A stretch of 64,000 nucleotides of DNA from Firmicutes bacterium CAG:345 (GCA_000433315.1 FR893362.1:5487-69486); one strand, 5' to 3'. Shown: positions 38,101-45,355, numbered from the stretch's first letter. A program made the numbers and translations. Notes: generated by a model from the letters alone, not told the origin.

Positions 38101-39666
38101 GATTGCACCTATTGCGCCATGTTCAGCCGCAATACGGGCTTTATCTTCAAATGAATTAGTACCACGACGAACAAGAGCTATTTTTCCTTTAACATCAATA
38201 GTAGAGTAATTAATATTTAAACCAGCACCTGGAACAGTAACATATTCTATTGTTTTTGAACCAGTTTGTGGAAGATCTAACATATCTGCAAAATTATAAG
38301 CAACACCTGTAGAATTATTAGATTCAATATAATAGAAAACATAGCCTTCATCGGAAACGATATAATTGGATTTTACACCACTAATAGATGCTACAGATAA
38401 AGCACCTTCATAAGTAGATGGAGATCCAACAGTACCTGCATCAGGAGTTGTAACTTTATTAGTATTGCCGCCTGCAGTATTAAAACCCGCTGAATAAGAG
38501 TTACTTGCAGCAACAACCAATGAAATTCCAGCTTTTTCAATAGAATCATAAACTTTATTTAAATAGTCTTCATCAGTTGGACGTGTAAAACCGCAACTAG
38601 TACCTAAAGACATATTAATAGCATCAACACCAAGCAAAACAGAATCTTCAAGTCCAGCTAAAATATCATCAGTATTAGCACCTTCTTTAAAGTCTGAGAA
38701 AACTTTCATCAAAACTAATTGCGCATTTGTTGCAACACCGGTAATAGTATCATCTTTACCAGCAATAATACCACCAACGTGGGTACCATGTTCAGAAGAA
38801 AGAGGATCGACAACAGGATCATGATCAGCATAGTCATATGCAAATGGAATTTTACCATTAATATATACATCAGAAGCTTTTAATCCTGGAGTAAGTTGTG
38901 CAGCTACACTTTCATCAATAACTTTTTCAATATCACTTCTTTTAAATAATTGTGTATCTTCTGCAGGAATATTTTGGAAAACTGAGTGATGAGTATCAAA
39001 ACCAGAGTCCAAAATAGCAACTACAGTATTAGATCCATCAAATGGAACATCAGATGAATTGAAAATACCTGTATCATAAACATCTACAACATTTGTTGTA
39101 ACATCTTGTTTATTACCGGATACTGTTTGAGGTAAAGCATAAGCTTCACTGACAGAAACATCGTAAACATTTTTAGTCTTTTCGATATTTGTTACTGTAC
39201 CATAAGTAGTTTCAACACCAAAGCCATTCAATAAAGTAGTATATTGATGAGTGACTCCTTCAATCAAATGTTGATCTTGAAGTCTTTTTATTAAAGACTT
39301 TTGTTCAGAAATTAAAGAATTAGAATATTTAATGCCCTCTTCTGAACTCGCAAAGTCTGTCAAAGAATCATATTCATCTTTTTTACTGTTTTCATAAAGA
39401 TCTGACAACGATTCTTTTTCCATAGTAATAATAAGATGAACTTTATCTTCACTTTGCAAACCACTAATGGTTGAAACATAATTAGAATTAAAATACTTTT
39501 CATTCTCTGTCAAAGAAGCAATTAAATCTAATTGTTCTGCATTAAGATTTTGTTGACCATCACCAGTATCTTTATTTCCATTTGAAGAAACAATACCAGC
39601 GCAACTAGACAAAAAGCCTAATGAAACTACACCAAAAGCGGTTAACAATTGTTTAAATTTTCTCAT
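32113..39666 (-). CDS. Giant subtilase with BspA-like leucine-rich repeats
   Basis: This is a 2,517-residue cell-surface protease. A lipoprotein signal (lipidated Cys22, LSSC) and an I9-like propeptide region (about 70-170) precede an S8 domain. The catalytic triad is Asp220 (AILDSGFD), His293 (HGTHVGG) and Ser615 (SGTSMASP), with oxyanion Asn389. A PA domain is inserted at about 450-570, as in lactocepin and C5a peptidase. Fn3-like beta domains follow to ~1,100, then two Ig-like (Big_2) domains at about 1,135-1,345 and a BspA-type LRR_5 array at about 1,370-2,225. A helical stalk leads to a membrane helix at ~2,482-2,505 with a KKKGG tail. It would cut extracellular proteins. It is first in the block that also encodes Opp. 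A cre site lies upstream. Confidence 0.93.
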   Translation of the reverse strand: MRKFKQLLTAFGVVSLGFLSSCAGIVSSNGNKDTGDGQQNLNAEQLDLIASLTENEKYFNSNYVSTISGLQSEDKVHLIITMEKESLSDLYENSKKDEYDSLTDFASSEEGIKYSNSLISEQKSLIKRLQDQHLIEGVTHQYTTLLNGFGVETTYGTVTNIEKTKNVYDVSVSEAYALPQTVSGNKQDVTTNVVDVYDTGIFNSSDVPFDGSNTVVAILDSGFDTHHSVFQNIPAEDTQLFKRSDIEKVIDESVAAQLTPGLKASDVYINGKIPFAYDYADHDPVVDPLSSEHGTHVGGIIAGKDDTITGVATNAQLVLMKVFSDFKEGANTDDILAGLEDSVLLGVDAINMSLGTSCGFTRPTDEDYLNKVYDSIEKAGISLVVAASNSYSAGFNTAGGNTNKVTTPDAGTVGSPSTYEGALSVASISGVKSNYIVSDEGYVFYYIESNNSTGVAYNFADMLDLPQTGSKTIEYVTVPGAGLNINYSTIDVKGKIALVRRGTNSFEDKARIAAEHGAIGAILYNNVSGEISMSAGNNLAIPFCSISQDDGEVLAKKSSGSLTFSREQQAGPFMSNFSSWGPTPDLKLKPEITAHGGNILSAIPGNKYNTLSGTSMASPNMCGAIVLIRQYVKQKFPEFKPTEVNALSMQLLMSTATIALDQYGNPYSPRKQGAGLASLKEATTTQGYITVDGTDRSKLEIGDDPNETGVYKLKYNIVNMSSTDSLSYTISNETMTESVSTYDSRYVAEHANMLNPSQSVELLSDVGTLEGDVVTVPANSVVTIEQTLTLSAEEKRSIKELFPNGMYIEGFTCLKDNTEAKIDLNAPYLGFFGDWTKAPIFDKTFYEVESTAHNQAIDDEDKIKADYYATTPYGTYFSNYIIPLGSYVYDIPSGYDAIPASEEHAAISTSSTSINGITTIYAGLMRGGKEVITKITDDATGEVIYYHVNHDQIRAYNGYPSTDLLNILATEVGLKNNSTYTVSMEAKLDYGDGGVNTNLNNTFSFKFTADNEAPIIKNVKYESEYDRSLRDYRYYLTVEVYDNHYAMDIRPFILQAGSLVDLSSTPIPVYGTEKGTTSSVRFEITDYLPSLANGSGANGLALTNGIGIMVEDYAMNSNYYFVNLPGTDIDSKGSINFVNSEGLALQSISGKVGETIDLTQYINSSSENFKNLNEAEKQKYMSSLAWSSSNESVAIIKGGQVDCLSAGTSTITASFVTTDGYVARATLRLIVTRNSNKILKAATTLKDIQFTYFDTEFAFPRGGQTANIGTTGSSNYVSSYTGAISMYPGEKIYMHYEITPWNLQGYELTWSTSNPNVLSVDQDGHVVALKEGSATLTLRVSIDGVQSSILASKRIVVNSPFVVENGKLVAYKGIGDENGVVEIPERLNLTEISDYAFASYTTDMSIIVNEDDWDANKIPAGNEFITKVIIPYSVNTIGKYAFYNCSNLQEVEFKVNPNATPTSNQNITTINQYAFQKCTSLKKANIGTVSIINKAAFDGCVALEEADLSNIYALAENAFRNCTSLKTVDITTLRNAGTGAFENCTSLKSFTSGEYTKLSKNMFKGSGLEDVTIYTDRIPEGCFEDCTSLKKVTVENDLIFVGQYAFKNNTSLSSVTFKGGVEYFDNEAFADCLSLTTFTLPSSNITLEDDVFSGCTNLDKLVLASKTFIEKIGTSVVPNTVSSFEVATDNINYKTNISNNVLVSADGKTIYLVAPNSNITSFDFATEFPGLETISSGAFSAIKGLTSIDLSNVLTLKTIGNNAFEKVADLTSVKLPEGLLTIGKNAFKNTSISEIVLPTTLKEIGDNAFSGTSITDFVLPNGVKVGADVLAGTRLVSLTIGQDVTLGTDAFRNLTSLTKVSFVGSGNVVVGDNSFAGCTSLSSFNFKFLAGRVGNGAFSGDYSLTTIDLENVEEIGDNAFASISNSNMRVTLGNKLTSIGSQAFYGSRMNEITIPSNVSYVGDSAFENCARLRTVTNLSSILSSLPTSCFANCTSLTTVSLGEKVTSIGDSAFSGDSSLVTVNATNITNIGSEAFKNTTKLSSINLSKVETFGKGAFYAAKGLTSLSLSSAKTIGDFAFLAASAVKTIDMPNVNYIGKQAFSGLDITTVDIPSTISYIGETAFYNNVKLASFTNFGMITSEVNDYCLIDNGVLYVKMNNGKYALNCYPSSKTDVDFVMKDDATYIQMYAVSNVRNLTRVTLSNALVKIGIGAFSGSNNLNKVTFRSTNAPALEAMNVVDNQNELPVLSYDEQLTTTILNSSISYDTSSEIYKILTAYLNFNGDIKLGYNQFVGYVGTVSRLSVAVPSNYVASTYSSIPYIIYFDFDKVNTTEVGETLNRNSLNYIDTVNSLPENITLKDKDAILNGRTYYNALNQDLTKFGYSSADVTDLALKLEDAYNTYYDLKSEQVSKTYDYLVDDINNLGSFSISKLDEYLAILRNVNKIDQEDRQYLDTSKLDAFQAQFKAYTDALNSKIENSAAVNKIGNVAVAVTASIVALVSAAGVALIVTKKKGGAAL

Positions 39667-39722
39667 ATATTGTTACACGCCTCCATACAAACAAAAAACA
39701 TAAAATTTATGACTAATAGAAA

Positions 39723-39751
39723 GTATAGCTTAATAAATTCAATAAGTAAAG
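39723..39751 (-). promoter_or_regulatory. Candidate proximal promoter of the protease block
   Basis: TTTACT and TATACT with a 17-base spacer on the minus strand lie about 57 bases before the ATG. It competes as a candidate with a TATAAT at 39828-39833 next to the cre site. Confidence 0.4.
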
Positions 39752-39814
39752 TAAAAAAATTTCAAAATAAATTAAAAAAAGCCTATTTTTTTAATTTTAA
39801 GCAATTGTGAAATA

Positions 39815-39828
39815 TGTAACCGCATACA
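39815..39828. promoter_or_regulatory. cre site upstream of the protease block
   Basis: TGTAACCGCATACA fits the relaxed cre consensus WTGNAANCGNWNNCW at every position and the stricter form with one mismatch. On the minus strand it overlaps the end of a TATAAT at 39828-39833, so it would cover the transcription start and repress if that -10 is used. The matching -35 (TTTTTA) is weak. Confidence 0.6.
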
Positions 39829-39920
39829 TTATAAAAATATAATCTTTTATTAAAAAACAAATAAAATTTCTTATATATTAAAGCGTTATACATGCATATA
39901 CTTTTTTAATATAAATTGTA

Positions 39921-39948
39921 CAAAAAAACTGCCGCAAAAGCAGCAGTT
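39921..39948 (-). terminator. Terminator of the str operon
   Basis: On the minus strand AACTGCTGC-TTTT-GCGGCAGTT is followed by a run of T residues, about 20 bases after the tuf stop. Confidence 0.9.
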
Positions 39949-39966
39949 TTATTTTGTAAGTTTAAA

Positions 39967-41151
39967 CTATTTAATGATAGTTGTAACTGTACCGGCACCA
40001 ACAGTACGTCCACCTTCACGGATGGAGAACTTTGTTCCGTTTTCAATAGCAACTGGGTGAATGAGTTCAACTGTAAATTCAGTATTATCACCTGGCATGA
40101 CCATATCTGTACCTTCTGGTAATGTGATAACACCAGTAATATCAGTAGTACGGAAATAGAATTGTGGACGATAGTTTGTAACGAAAGCTGTGTGACGACC
40201 ACCTTCTTCTTTAGTAAGAATATAAGCTTGAGCTTTGAAGGTTGTGTGTGGAGTAACAGAGCCTGGTTTACAAAGAACTTGACCACGGACGACATCATCA
40301 CGGTTGACGCCTCTTAAAAGGACACCAACGTTATCACCTGCAGCGCAGTAGTCAAGAGTCTTACGGAACATTTCCATAGATGTAACGACAGCTGTTCTTG
40401 TAGGTTTAATACCAACAATTTCAACTGTTTCGTTAGCATGTAATTCACCACGTTCAACACGGCCAGTAACAACTGTACCACGTCCAGTGATTGTTAAAAC
40501 ATCTTCAACAGCGAGAAGGAATGGTTTATCAATATCACGTGCTGGATCAGGAATGTAAGTATCAACAGCATCCATAAGTTCCATGATATGTTTAGCTTCT
40601 TCTGGATCACCATCAAGAGCTTTACGAGCAGAACCACGAATGACTGGGACTTCATCGCCTGGGAAGCCATAAGAGTTCAATAAGTCACGAACGTCAGCTT
40701 CGACGAGGTCGATTAATTCTGGATCATCAACGAGATCAGTTTTGTTTAAGAAAACAACGATATAAGGAACACCAACTTGACGTGCAAGTAAGATGTGTTC
40801 ACGTGTTTGTGGCATAACGCCATCAGTAGCTGCGACAACGAGAATTGCACCATCCATTTGAGCAGCACCGGTGATCATGTTCTTAACATAGTCAGCGTGT
40901 CCCGGGCAGTCGACGTGAGCATAGTGTCTCTTGTCTGTTTGATATTCGATGTGAGCGGTGTTAATCGTGATACCACGAGCTTTTTCTTCCGGTGCACTAT
41001 CGATTTGATCGTATGCCATTTCCTTAGCATCGCCTTTAGCAGCGAGAACTTTGGTAATAGCAGCGGTCAATGTAGTTTTACCATGGTCGACGTGACCGAT
41101 GGTACCAATGTTGACATGTACTTTACTTCTGTCAAATTTTTCTTTTGCCAT
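39967..41151 (-). CDS. tuf: Elongation factor Tu
   Basis: EF-Tu delivers aminoacyl-tRNA to the ribosome. The 394-residue protein has all G motifs: GHVDHGKTTL, the switch I segment EEKARGITINTAH, DCPGHADY with the catalytic His, NKTD and GSARKAL. Domains II and III are complete. It is the last gene of rpsL-rpsG-fusA-tuf. The 64-base gap before it holds a possible own promoter (TATACT), and the ribosome binding site is GGGAGGA. Codon use is markedly more biased than in the surface genes, as expected for a highly expressed gene. Confidence 0.99.
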   Translation of the reverse strand: MAKEKFDRSKVHVNIGTIGHVDHGKTTLTAAITKVLAAKGDAKEMAYDQIDSAPEEKARGITINTAHIEYQTDKRHYAHVDCPGHADYVKNMITGAAQMDGAILVVAATDGVMPQTREHILLARQVGVPYIVVFLNKTDLVDDPELIDLVEADVRDLLNSYGFPGDEVPVIRGSARKALDGDPEEAKHIMELMDAVDTYIPDPARDIDKPFLLAVEDVLTITGRGTVVTGRVERGELHANETVEIVGIKPTRTAVVTSMEMFRKTLDYCAAGDNVGVLLRGVNRDDVVRGQVLCKPGSVTPHTTFKAQAYILTKEEGGRHTAFVTNYRPQFYFRTTDITGVITLPEGTDMVMPGDNTEFTVELIHPVAIENGTKFSIREGGRTVGAGTVTTIIK

Positions 41152-41215
41152 AGTTATTTATCCTCCCTATAGATACTATTAAATAGTATAGCAAATCAAG
41201 CGAAAAATCAAGATG

Positions 41216-43288
41216 TTATGAATTTCTCTTGCGAACAATTTCATCCGCAACAGATTTAGGAACTTCTTGATAGTGATCAAATGTCATAGTATAAATACCA
41301 CGACCTTGAGTCATAGAACGAAGATCGGTAATATATCCGAACATATTACCAAGTGGAATGTAGGCGGTAATGACTTGAGCATTTCCGTGCATTTCCATAC
41401 CATCAACGAGACCACGTCTAGAAGAGACATCTCCTAAGACAGTTCCGAGATAGTCAGCTGGAGTTGTAATTTCAGCTTTAACAATTGGTTCAAGTAAACA
41501 TGGTGAGCACTTATTAGCAGCTTCTTTAAGAGCTAAAGCAGCAGCCATTTTATAAGCGGCTTCAGATGAGTCGACATCGTGGTAAGAACCATCGAATAAT
41601 GTAGCTTTAATATCGATAATTGGATAACCAGCGATAAGACCACGGTTTAAAGATTCTTTCAATCCATCAGCTGTTGGTTTGATATATTCTCTAGGAACAA
41701 CACCACCAACAATAGCGTCGACAAATTCGAATCCTTTGCCTGGGTTAGGTTCAAAACGAACCCAAACGTGACCATATTGACCATGACCACCAGATTGTTT
41801 AATGTAACGTCCTTCACATTCACCAGTTTTCTTAATTGTTTCACGATAAGCAACTTGTGGAGCACCAACATTACATTTAACACCGAAGTCATCTCTCAAA
41901 CGAGTAACATTAACATCAAGTTGTAATTCACCAACACCGGCAATAATATTTTGACCAGTTTCAGCATTTGTATAGAAGCGGAATGTTGGATCTTCTTCTT
42001 GAAGTTTTAATAAAGCAGCTGTCATTTTGTCTTGATCAGCTTTTGAAGCAGGTTCAATAGCTTCAGAAATAACTGGTTCAGAGAAAACGATTGTTTCAAG
42101 AGAAAGAATACGAGATTCATCGCAAAGTGTATCACCTGTGCCAGTAACTTTTAAACCGACAGCAGCACCGATTTCACCAGCAGAGATAGAATCAACATCT
42201 TGTCTCTTATCAGCATGCATTAAGACCAAACGAGAGAATCTCTCTTTGGTTGCTTTATTTGTATTATAGACATATGTACCGGTTTTTGCGATACCTGAAT
42301 ATGCTCTAAAGAAGCATAAACGGCCAACAAATGGATCGGTCATAATCTTAAAGGCTAAGCCGCAGAAAGGAGCATCATCAGTTGCTTCAACTTTAACGAC
42401 ATTTCCTTTTTCATCAGTACCTTCAGTTGCAGGAACATCAACTGGAGAAGGTAAATAGTCGATTACACCATCGAGGAGTAAACGAACACCTTTATTCTTA
42501 TAGGCAGAACCGCAGAAAACAGGGAAGAATTCACCTGTAATAGTACCAGCACGAATAGCTTTCTTGATTTGTTCAACTGTAGGTTCTTCGCCGCCTAAAA
42601 CTGCCATCATTATATCTTCATCAAAGTTTGCGAGATTATTGAGCATTAATTGACGATATTCGTTAGCTTTATCAACATAATCAGCAGGAATTTCTTCAAT
42701 AGTAGGTTCCTTTGTGGAATCTTGCATATTGTACATAATTGCGCGCATTGTAACTAAATCAATGACACCGCGAAGATTGCTTTCAAGACCTATTGGATAT
42801 TCAATAGCACAACCATTTGCACCAAGCTTTTCTTTAATTGAACGGACAGACATCTCATAGTCAGCACCGATAGCATCAAGCTTATTAACAAAGACAACTC
42901 TTGGAATCTTATATTTTGAAGCTTGTCTCCAAACAGTTTCAGTTTGTGGTTCAACACCGTTCTTACCATCAAGAACAGTAACTGCACCATCAAGAACACG
43001 TAAAGAACGTTCAACTTCAGCTGTAAAGTCAACGTGTCCCGGGGTATCAATAATATTGATACGATAGCCTTTCCAGAAGCATGTTGTTGCAGCAGATTGA
43101 ATTGTAATACCGCGGTCTTGTTCTTGTTTCATGAAGTCCATGGTAGCAGAACCATCATGGGTTTCACCAATTTTATAGTTTTCGCCTGTAAAATAGAGAA
43201 TACGTTCTGTAGTTGTTGTCTTACCAGCATCGATGTGAGCCATGATACCGATATTACGGGTTTTTTCAAGCGGATATTGACGTGGCAT
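41216..43288 (-). CDS. fusA: Elongation factor G
   Basis: This is the canonical translocase. The 690-residue protein shows AHIDAGKTTTTERIL, the switch I motif DRGITIQSAAT, DTPGHVDF with the catalytic His85, and NKLD. Domain IV has loops SGGHGQYGHV and GSYHDVDSSE. All five domains are present. It lies between rpsG and tuf in the str operon. It serves as the reference for the second, divergent EF-G gene at 52943, which lacks several of these residues. Confidence 0.99.
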   Translation of the reverse strand: MPRQYPLEKTRNIGIMAHIDAGKTTTTERILYFTGENYKIGETHDGSATMDFMKQEQDRGITIQSAATTCFWKGYRINIIDTPGHVDFTAEVERSLRVLDGAVTVLDGKNGVEPQTETVWRQASKYKIPRVVFVNKLDAIGADYEMSVRSIKEKLGANGCAIEYPIGLESNLRGVIDLVTMRAIMYNMQDSTKEPTIEEIPADYVDKANEYRQLMLNNLANFDEDIMMAVLGGEEPTVEQIKKAIRAGTITGEFFPVFCGSAYKNKGVRLLLDGVIDYLPSPVDVPATEGTDEKGNVVKVEATDDAPFCGLAFKIMTDPFVGRLCFFRAYSGIAKTGTYVYNTNKATKERFSRLVLMHADKRQDVDSISAGEIGAAVGLKVTGTGDTLCDESRILSLETIVFSEPVISEAIEPASKADQDKMTAALLKLQEEDPTFRFYTNAETGQNIIAGVGELQLDVNVTRLRDDFGVKCNVGAPQVAYRETIKKTGECEGRYIKQSGGHGQYGHVWVRFEPNPGKGFEFVDAIVGGVVPREYIKPTADGLKESLNRGLIAGYPIIDIKATLFDGSYHDVDSSEAAYKMAAALALKEAANKCSPCLLEPIVKAEITTPADYLGTVLGDVSSRRGLVDGMEMHGNAQVITAYIPLGNMFGYITDLRSMTQGRGIYTMTFDHYQEVPKSVADEIVRKRNS

Positions 43289-43305
43289 ATACTACTCCTC
43301 CTATA

Positions 43306-43779
43306 TTACCAACGATAGTGTGCATATGCTTTATTAGCTTCAGCACTCTTATGAGTATCTTCTCTCTTCTTAACTGAAGCACCGGTGCCATTAGCAGCAT
43401 CGATAATTTCGCCAGCTAAGCGATCTTCCATACTCTTTTCGTTTCTTAAACGGCTATAATTAACTAACCATCTAAGTCCTAAAGTAACACGACGTTCTGC
43501 CGAAACTTCAACAGGAACTTGATAGTTACTTGCACCAACACGACGAGCCTTTAATTCGAGTTCAGGCATGATATTGCCTAAAGCTAATTCGAAAACTTCA
43601 AGTGCTGGTTTGCCAGTTTTGGCTTCAATCTTATTAAAAGCATTATATAAAATGGTTTGAGCTGTTGCTTTTTTACCATCTAACATAATCTTATTGATTA
43701 AGCGAGTGACTAATTTTGAATTATAAATTGGATCAGGTAAAACATCACGTTTGCTGATACTTCCATTCTTACGTGGCAT
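43306..43779 (-). CDS. rpsG: 30S ribosomal protein S7
   Basis: S7 organises the head of the small subunit by binding the 3' domain of 16S rRNA. The 157-residue protein starts MPRKNGSISKRDVLPDP and contains the conserved RRVGASNYQVPVEV segment. It lies 16 bases after rpsL. In other bacteria S7 autoregulates this operon, and here the upstream mRNA leader could have such a role. Confidence 0.98.
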   Translation of the reverse strand: MPRKNGSISKRDVLPDPIYNSKLVTRLINKIMLDGKKATAQTILYNAFNKIEAKTGKPALEVFELALGNIMPELELKARRVGASNYQVPVEVSAERRVTLGLRWLVNYSRLRNEKSMEDRLAGEIIDAANGTGASVKKREDTHKSAEANKAYAHYRW

Positions 43780-43795
43780 TATTCATTCCCTCCCA

Positions 43796-44209
43796 TTACT
43801 TAGCATCGCGTTTTGCGCCGTATAAGGAACGACCTTGTTTACGACCTTGAACGCCGAAGCATTCCGCAGCACCGCGGATGATGTGATAACGAACACCTGG
43901 TAAATCCTTGACACGTCCACCACGGATTAAAACTACTTTGTGTTCTTGCAAGTTGTGGCCAATACCACCGATATAAGCTGTGACTTCATAACCATTAGAA
44001 AGTCTAACACGAGCATATTTACGTAAAGCGGAGTTAGGTTTCTTAGGGGTCATTGTACCGACACGGGTGCAGACACCACGTTTTTGTGGGGCAGCTTGGT
44101 TTCTCTCACGCTTATTTAAAGAGTCCCAACGTTTACCTAAAGCAGGAGCCTTAGATTTTTCTACACCTTGTTTACGTCCTTGACGGACGAGTTGATTAAT
44201 TGTAGGCAT
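43796..44209 (-). CDS. rpsL: 30S ribosomal protein S12
   Basis: S12 lines the decoding centre. The 137-residue protein has the streptomycin-site segments TPKKPNSALRK and LPGVRYHI. Both critical lysines/arginines are in the wild-type form. A residue insertion near AAPQKRGVCTRVGT is within family variation. It is the first gene of the str operon, after a structured leader and a strong promoter. Confidence 0.98.
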   Translation of the reverse strand: MPTINQLVRQGRKQGVEKSKAPALGKRWDSLNKRERNQAAPQKRGVCTRVGTMTPKKPNSALRKYARVRLSNGYEVTAYIGGIGHNLQEHKVVLIRGGRVKDLPGVRYHIIRGAAECFGVQGRKQGRSLYGAKRDAK

Positions 44210-44300
44210 TTTTTCTCCTTCCGTACTTCTTAATGCACACTAGTCCAGGTGTTTATTCATGTTCCCACAAAAATAAAGGCCTGGAAGGCTGTACGTGCTA
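44210..44300 (-). promoter_or_regulatory. Structured 5' leader of the str operon
   Basis: Nested complementary segments can fold the leader. CGTAC at 44291-44295 pairs with GTACG at 44222-44226, and CCAGG at 44280-44284 pairs with CCTGG at 44245-44249. The outer stem ends directly at the ribosome binding site (GGAAGGAG). This could be a ribosomal-protein autoregulation element. The pairing is seen; the regulation is inferred. Confidence 0.5.
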
Positions 44301-44301
44301 T

Positions 44302-44330
44302 ATGATAATATTATTTTTCTACTTTGTCAA
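44302..44330 (-). promoter_or_regulatory. Promoter of the str operon
   Basis: TTGACA and TATCAT with a 17-base spacer on the minus strand, about 90 bases before rpsL. Confidence 0.85.
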
Positions 44331-44352
44331 TAATATTCAAAATATTTTTCAA

Positions 44353-44383
44353 CAAAAAAACTAGCGCTTTTCGGCTGCTAGTT
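44353..44383 (-). terminator. Terminator of the small membrane protein pair
   Basis: On the minus strand AACTAGC and GCTAGTT form a stem around a GC-extended loop, followed by seven T residues. It lies nine bases beyond the stop of the 49-residue gene. Confidence 0.8.
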
Positions 44384-44391
44384 AAAATAAT

Positions 44392-44541
44392 TTATTTATC
44401 AAATTTTTTTATTTCTTCTTCTTTTTCGGCAATACGTTTTGCTTGTTCAGCATTTCTTTTTTTATAAAGGACACCAATAGTAATAAGAAGAGCTATTAAT
44501 CCAAGTCCAAGTATTATATCAGCAATAATAAATCCAATCAT
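44392..44541 (-). CDS. 49-residue single-pass membrane protein
   Basis: This short gene encodes a protein with one N-terminal membrane helix (GFIIADIILGLGLIALLITI) followed by a charged tail of about 25 residues ending KKFDK. The ATG overlaps the stop of the upstream gene as ATGA, and the site GGAGGAAG is well spaced, so translation is very likely. A terminator follows directly. I recognise no family. The topology resembles small membrane-complex subunits, but a function cannot be given. Confidence 0.7.
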   Translation of the reverse strand: MIGFIIADIILGLGLIALLITIGVLYKKRNAEQAKRIAEKEEEIKKFDK

Positions 44542-45137
44542 TTTGCTTCCTCCATACTAATTTTAATTGTACCGCTTTGTTTATAATAGCCAAGATCAAT
44601 TTGTTTTTTAGCTTCAGCTAAGCTGTTTTCATCTTTAACTTCAATTTTAATTGATTTCAATTTTAAAGGTTCGACATCTTTGCTAATCTTTAATTTTCCA
44701 AGACTTGATTTAACAATTAATTTTCCTTCTTGAATTAAAACTTTGCAAATTGTCTTTCTTTGACCATATGTGATTGTTTGATAATATTTCCTATCAAAGA
44801 TATTAACATTTTCATATTTCTTGGCGTATTTTTGTAGTTCAGTAAGGTATCCACGCGATTCTTCACTAAGATCATTTAAAGATTCTTCAAAAGTTTTTGT
44901 TTCTACCTTTGCTAACTTAATTGCGACAACATCTTCATCGTTTTCTTCAACTGGTTGAACGTTTTTCATCTTTTCCTTGTTGATTTCGTTCTCCAAATTG
45001 AGCATTCTAATCTTATAATCTTTTTCTTCTTCGTTTTTGCTTTTTAAGAAAGCAAAAAGATATATTCCAGCAAAGCAGCAAGATAAGAATAAGAATGCAG
45101 TGATGAAAATAAAAATAACTAATAAAGGCGTATCCAT
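44538..45137 (-). CDS. Membrane-anchored protein of unknown function
   Basis: This 199-residue protein has one N-terminal membrane helix (about residues 5-30) and an acidic, probably coiled linker (40-95). A C-terminal domain follows with the pattern YYQTITYGQRKTICKVLIQEGKLIVKSS and later LKSIKIEVKDENSLAEAKKQID. A similar YGxxR-strand domain occurs in many uncharacterised Firmicutes proteins; here its middle seems shortened. It is the first gene of a two-gene unit with the 49-residue protein, starting after site GCGGAGG. The function is unknown. Confidence 0.65.
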   Translation of the reverse strand: MDTPLLVIFIFITAFLFLSCCFAGIYLFAFLKSKNEEEKDYKIRMLNLENEINKEKMKNVQPVEENDEDVVAIKLAKVETKTFEESLNDLSEESRGYLTELQKYAKKYENVNIFDRKYYQTITYGQRKTICKVLIQEGKLIVKSSLGKLKISKDVEPLKLKSIKIEVKDENSLAEAKKQIDLGYYKQSGTIKISMEEAK

Positions 45138-45355
45138 GATTAATTTACCTCCGCTTTATTATTTCAAAAATCATTTTACTGATTTATGAAAACACCTTAA
45201 TTTAACCATTTCTGGTTCCTTTGAAATTTTTTAAATTTCAAATTATACAAATATCACTTTGTACCAAGATTATTTTAGCAAATAATTTTATTTGAGCAAC
45301 TATATTCATACATTTTTCTAAAAATAGTTGCTTTTTTTAGAAAAAAGAGAAACTT
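45138..45355. other. Intergenic region with overlapping hairpins
   Basis: This 218-base AT-rich gap contains GCAACTAT at 45296-45303 complementary to ATAGTTGC at 45324-45331, probably a weak terminator of the ion transporter gene. An overlapping TTTTTCTAAAAA/TTTTTAGAAAAA stem is also possible. A TATAAT for the downstream unit lies near 45250. No coding region is seen. Confidence 0.5.

Larger units (their letters stand above)
39667..39966. other. Intergenic region between giant protease and tuf
   Basis: This ~300-base AT-rich gap holds the tuf terminator, the cre site, two candidate promoters for the protease block and an AT-only hairpin (39770-39797, loop GCCTA) in what would be the 5' leader. 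I see no coding region in it. Confidence 0.7.

Noticed and set aside
39876..39892. TTAAAGCGTTATAC-like motif near tuf as a cre site
   Set aside because: At least three mismatches to the consensus and no promoter next to it.
39906..40301. Minus-strand frame overlapping tuf and its terminator
   Set aside because: It is a frame-shifted shadow of tuf with low-complexity Leu/Val content and runs through the terminator.
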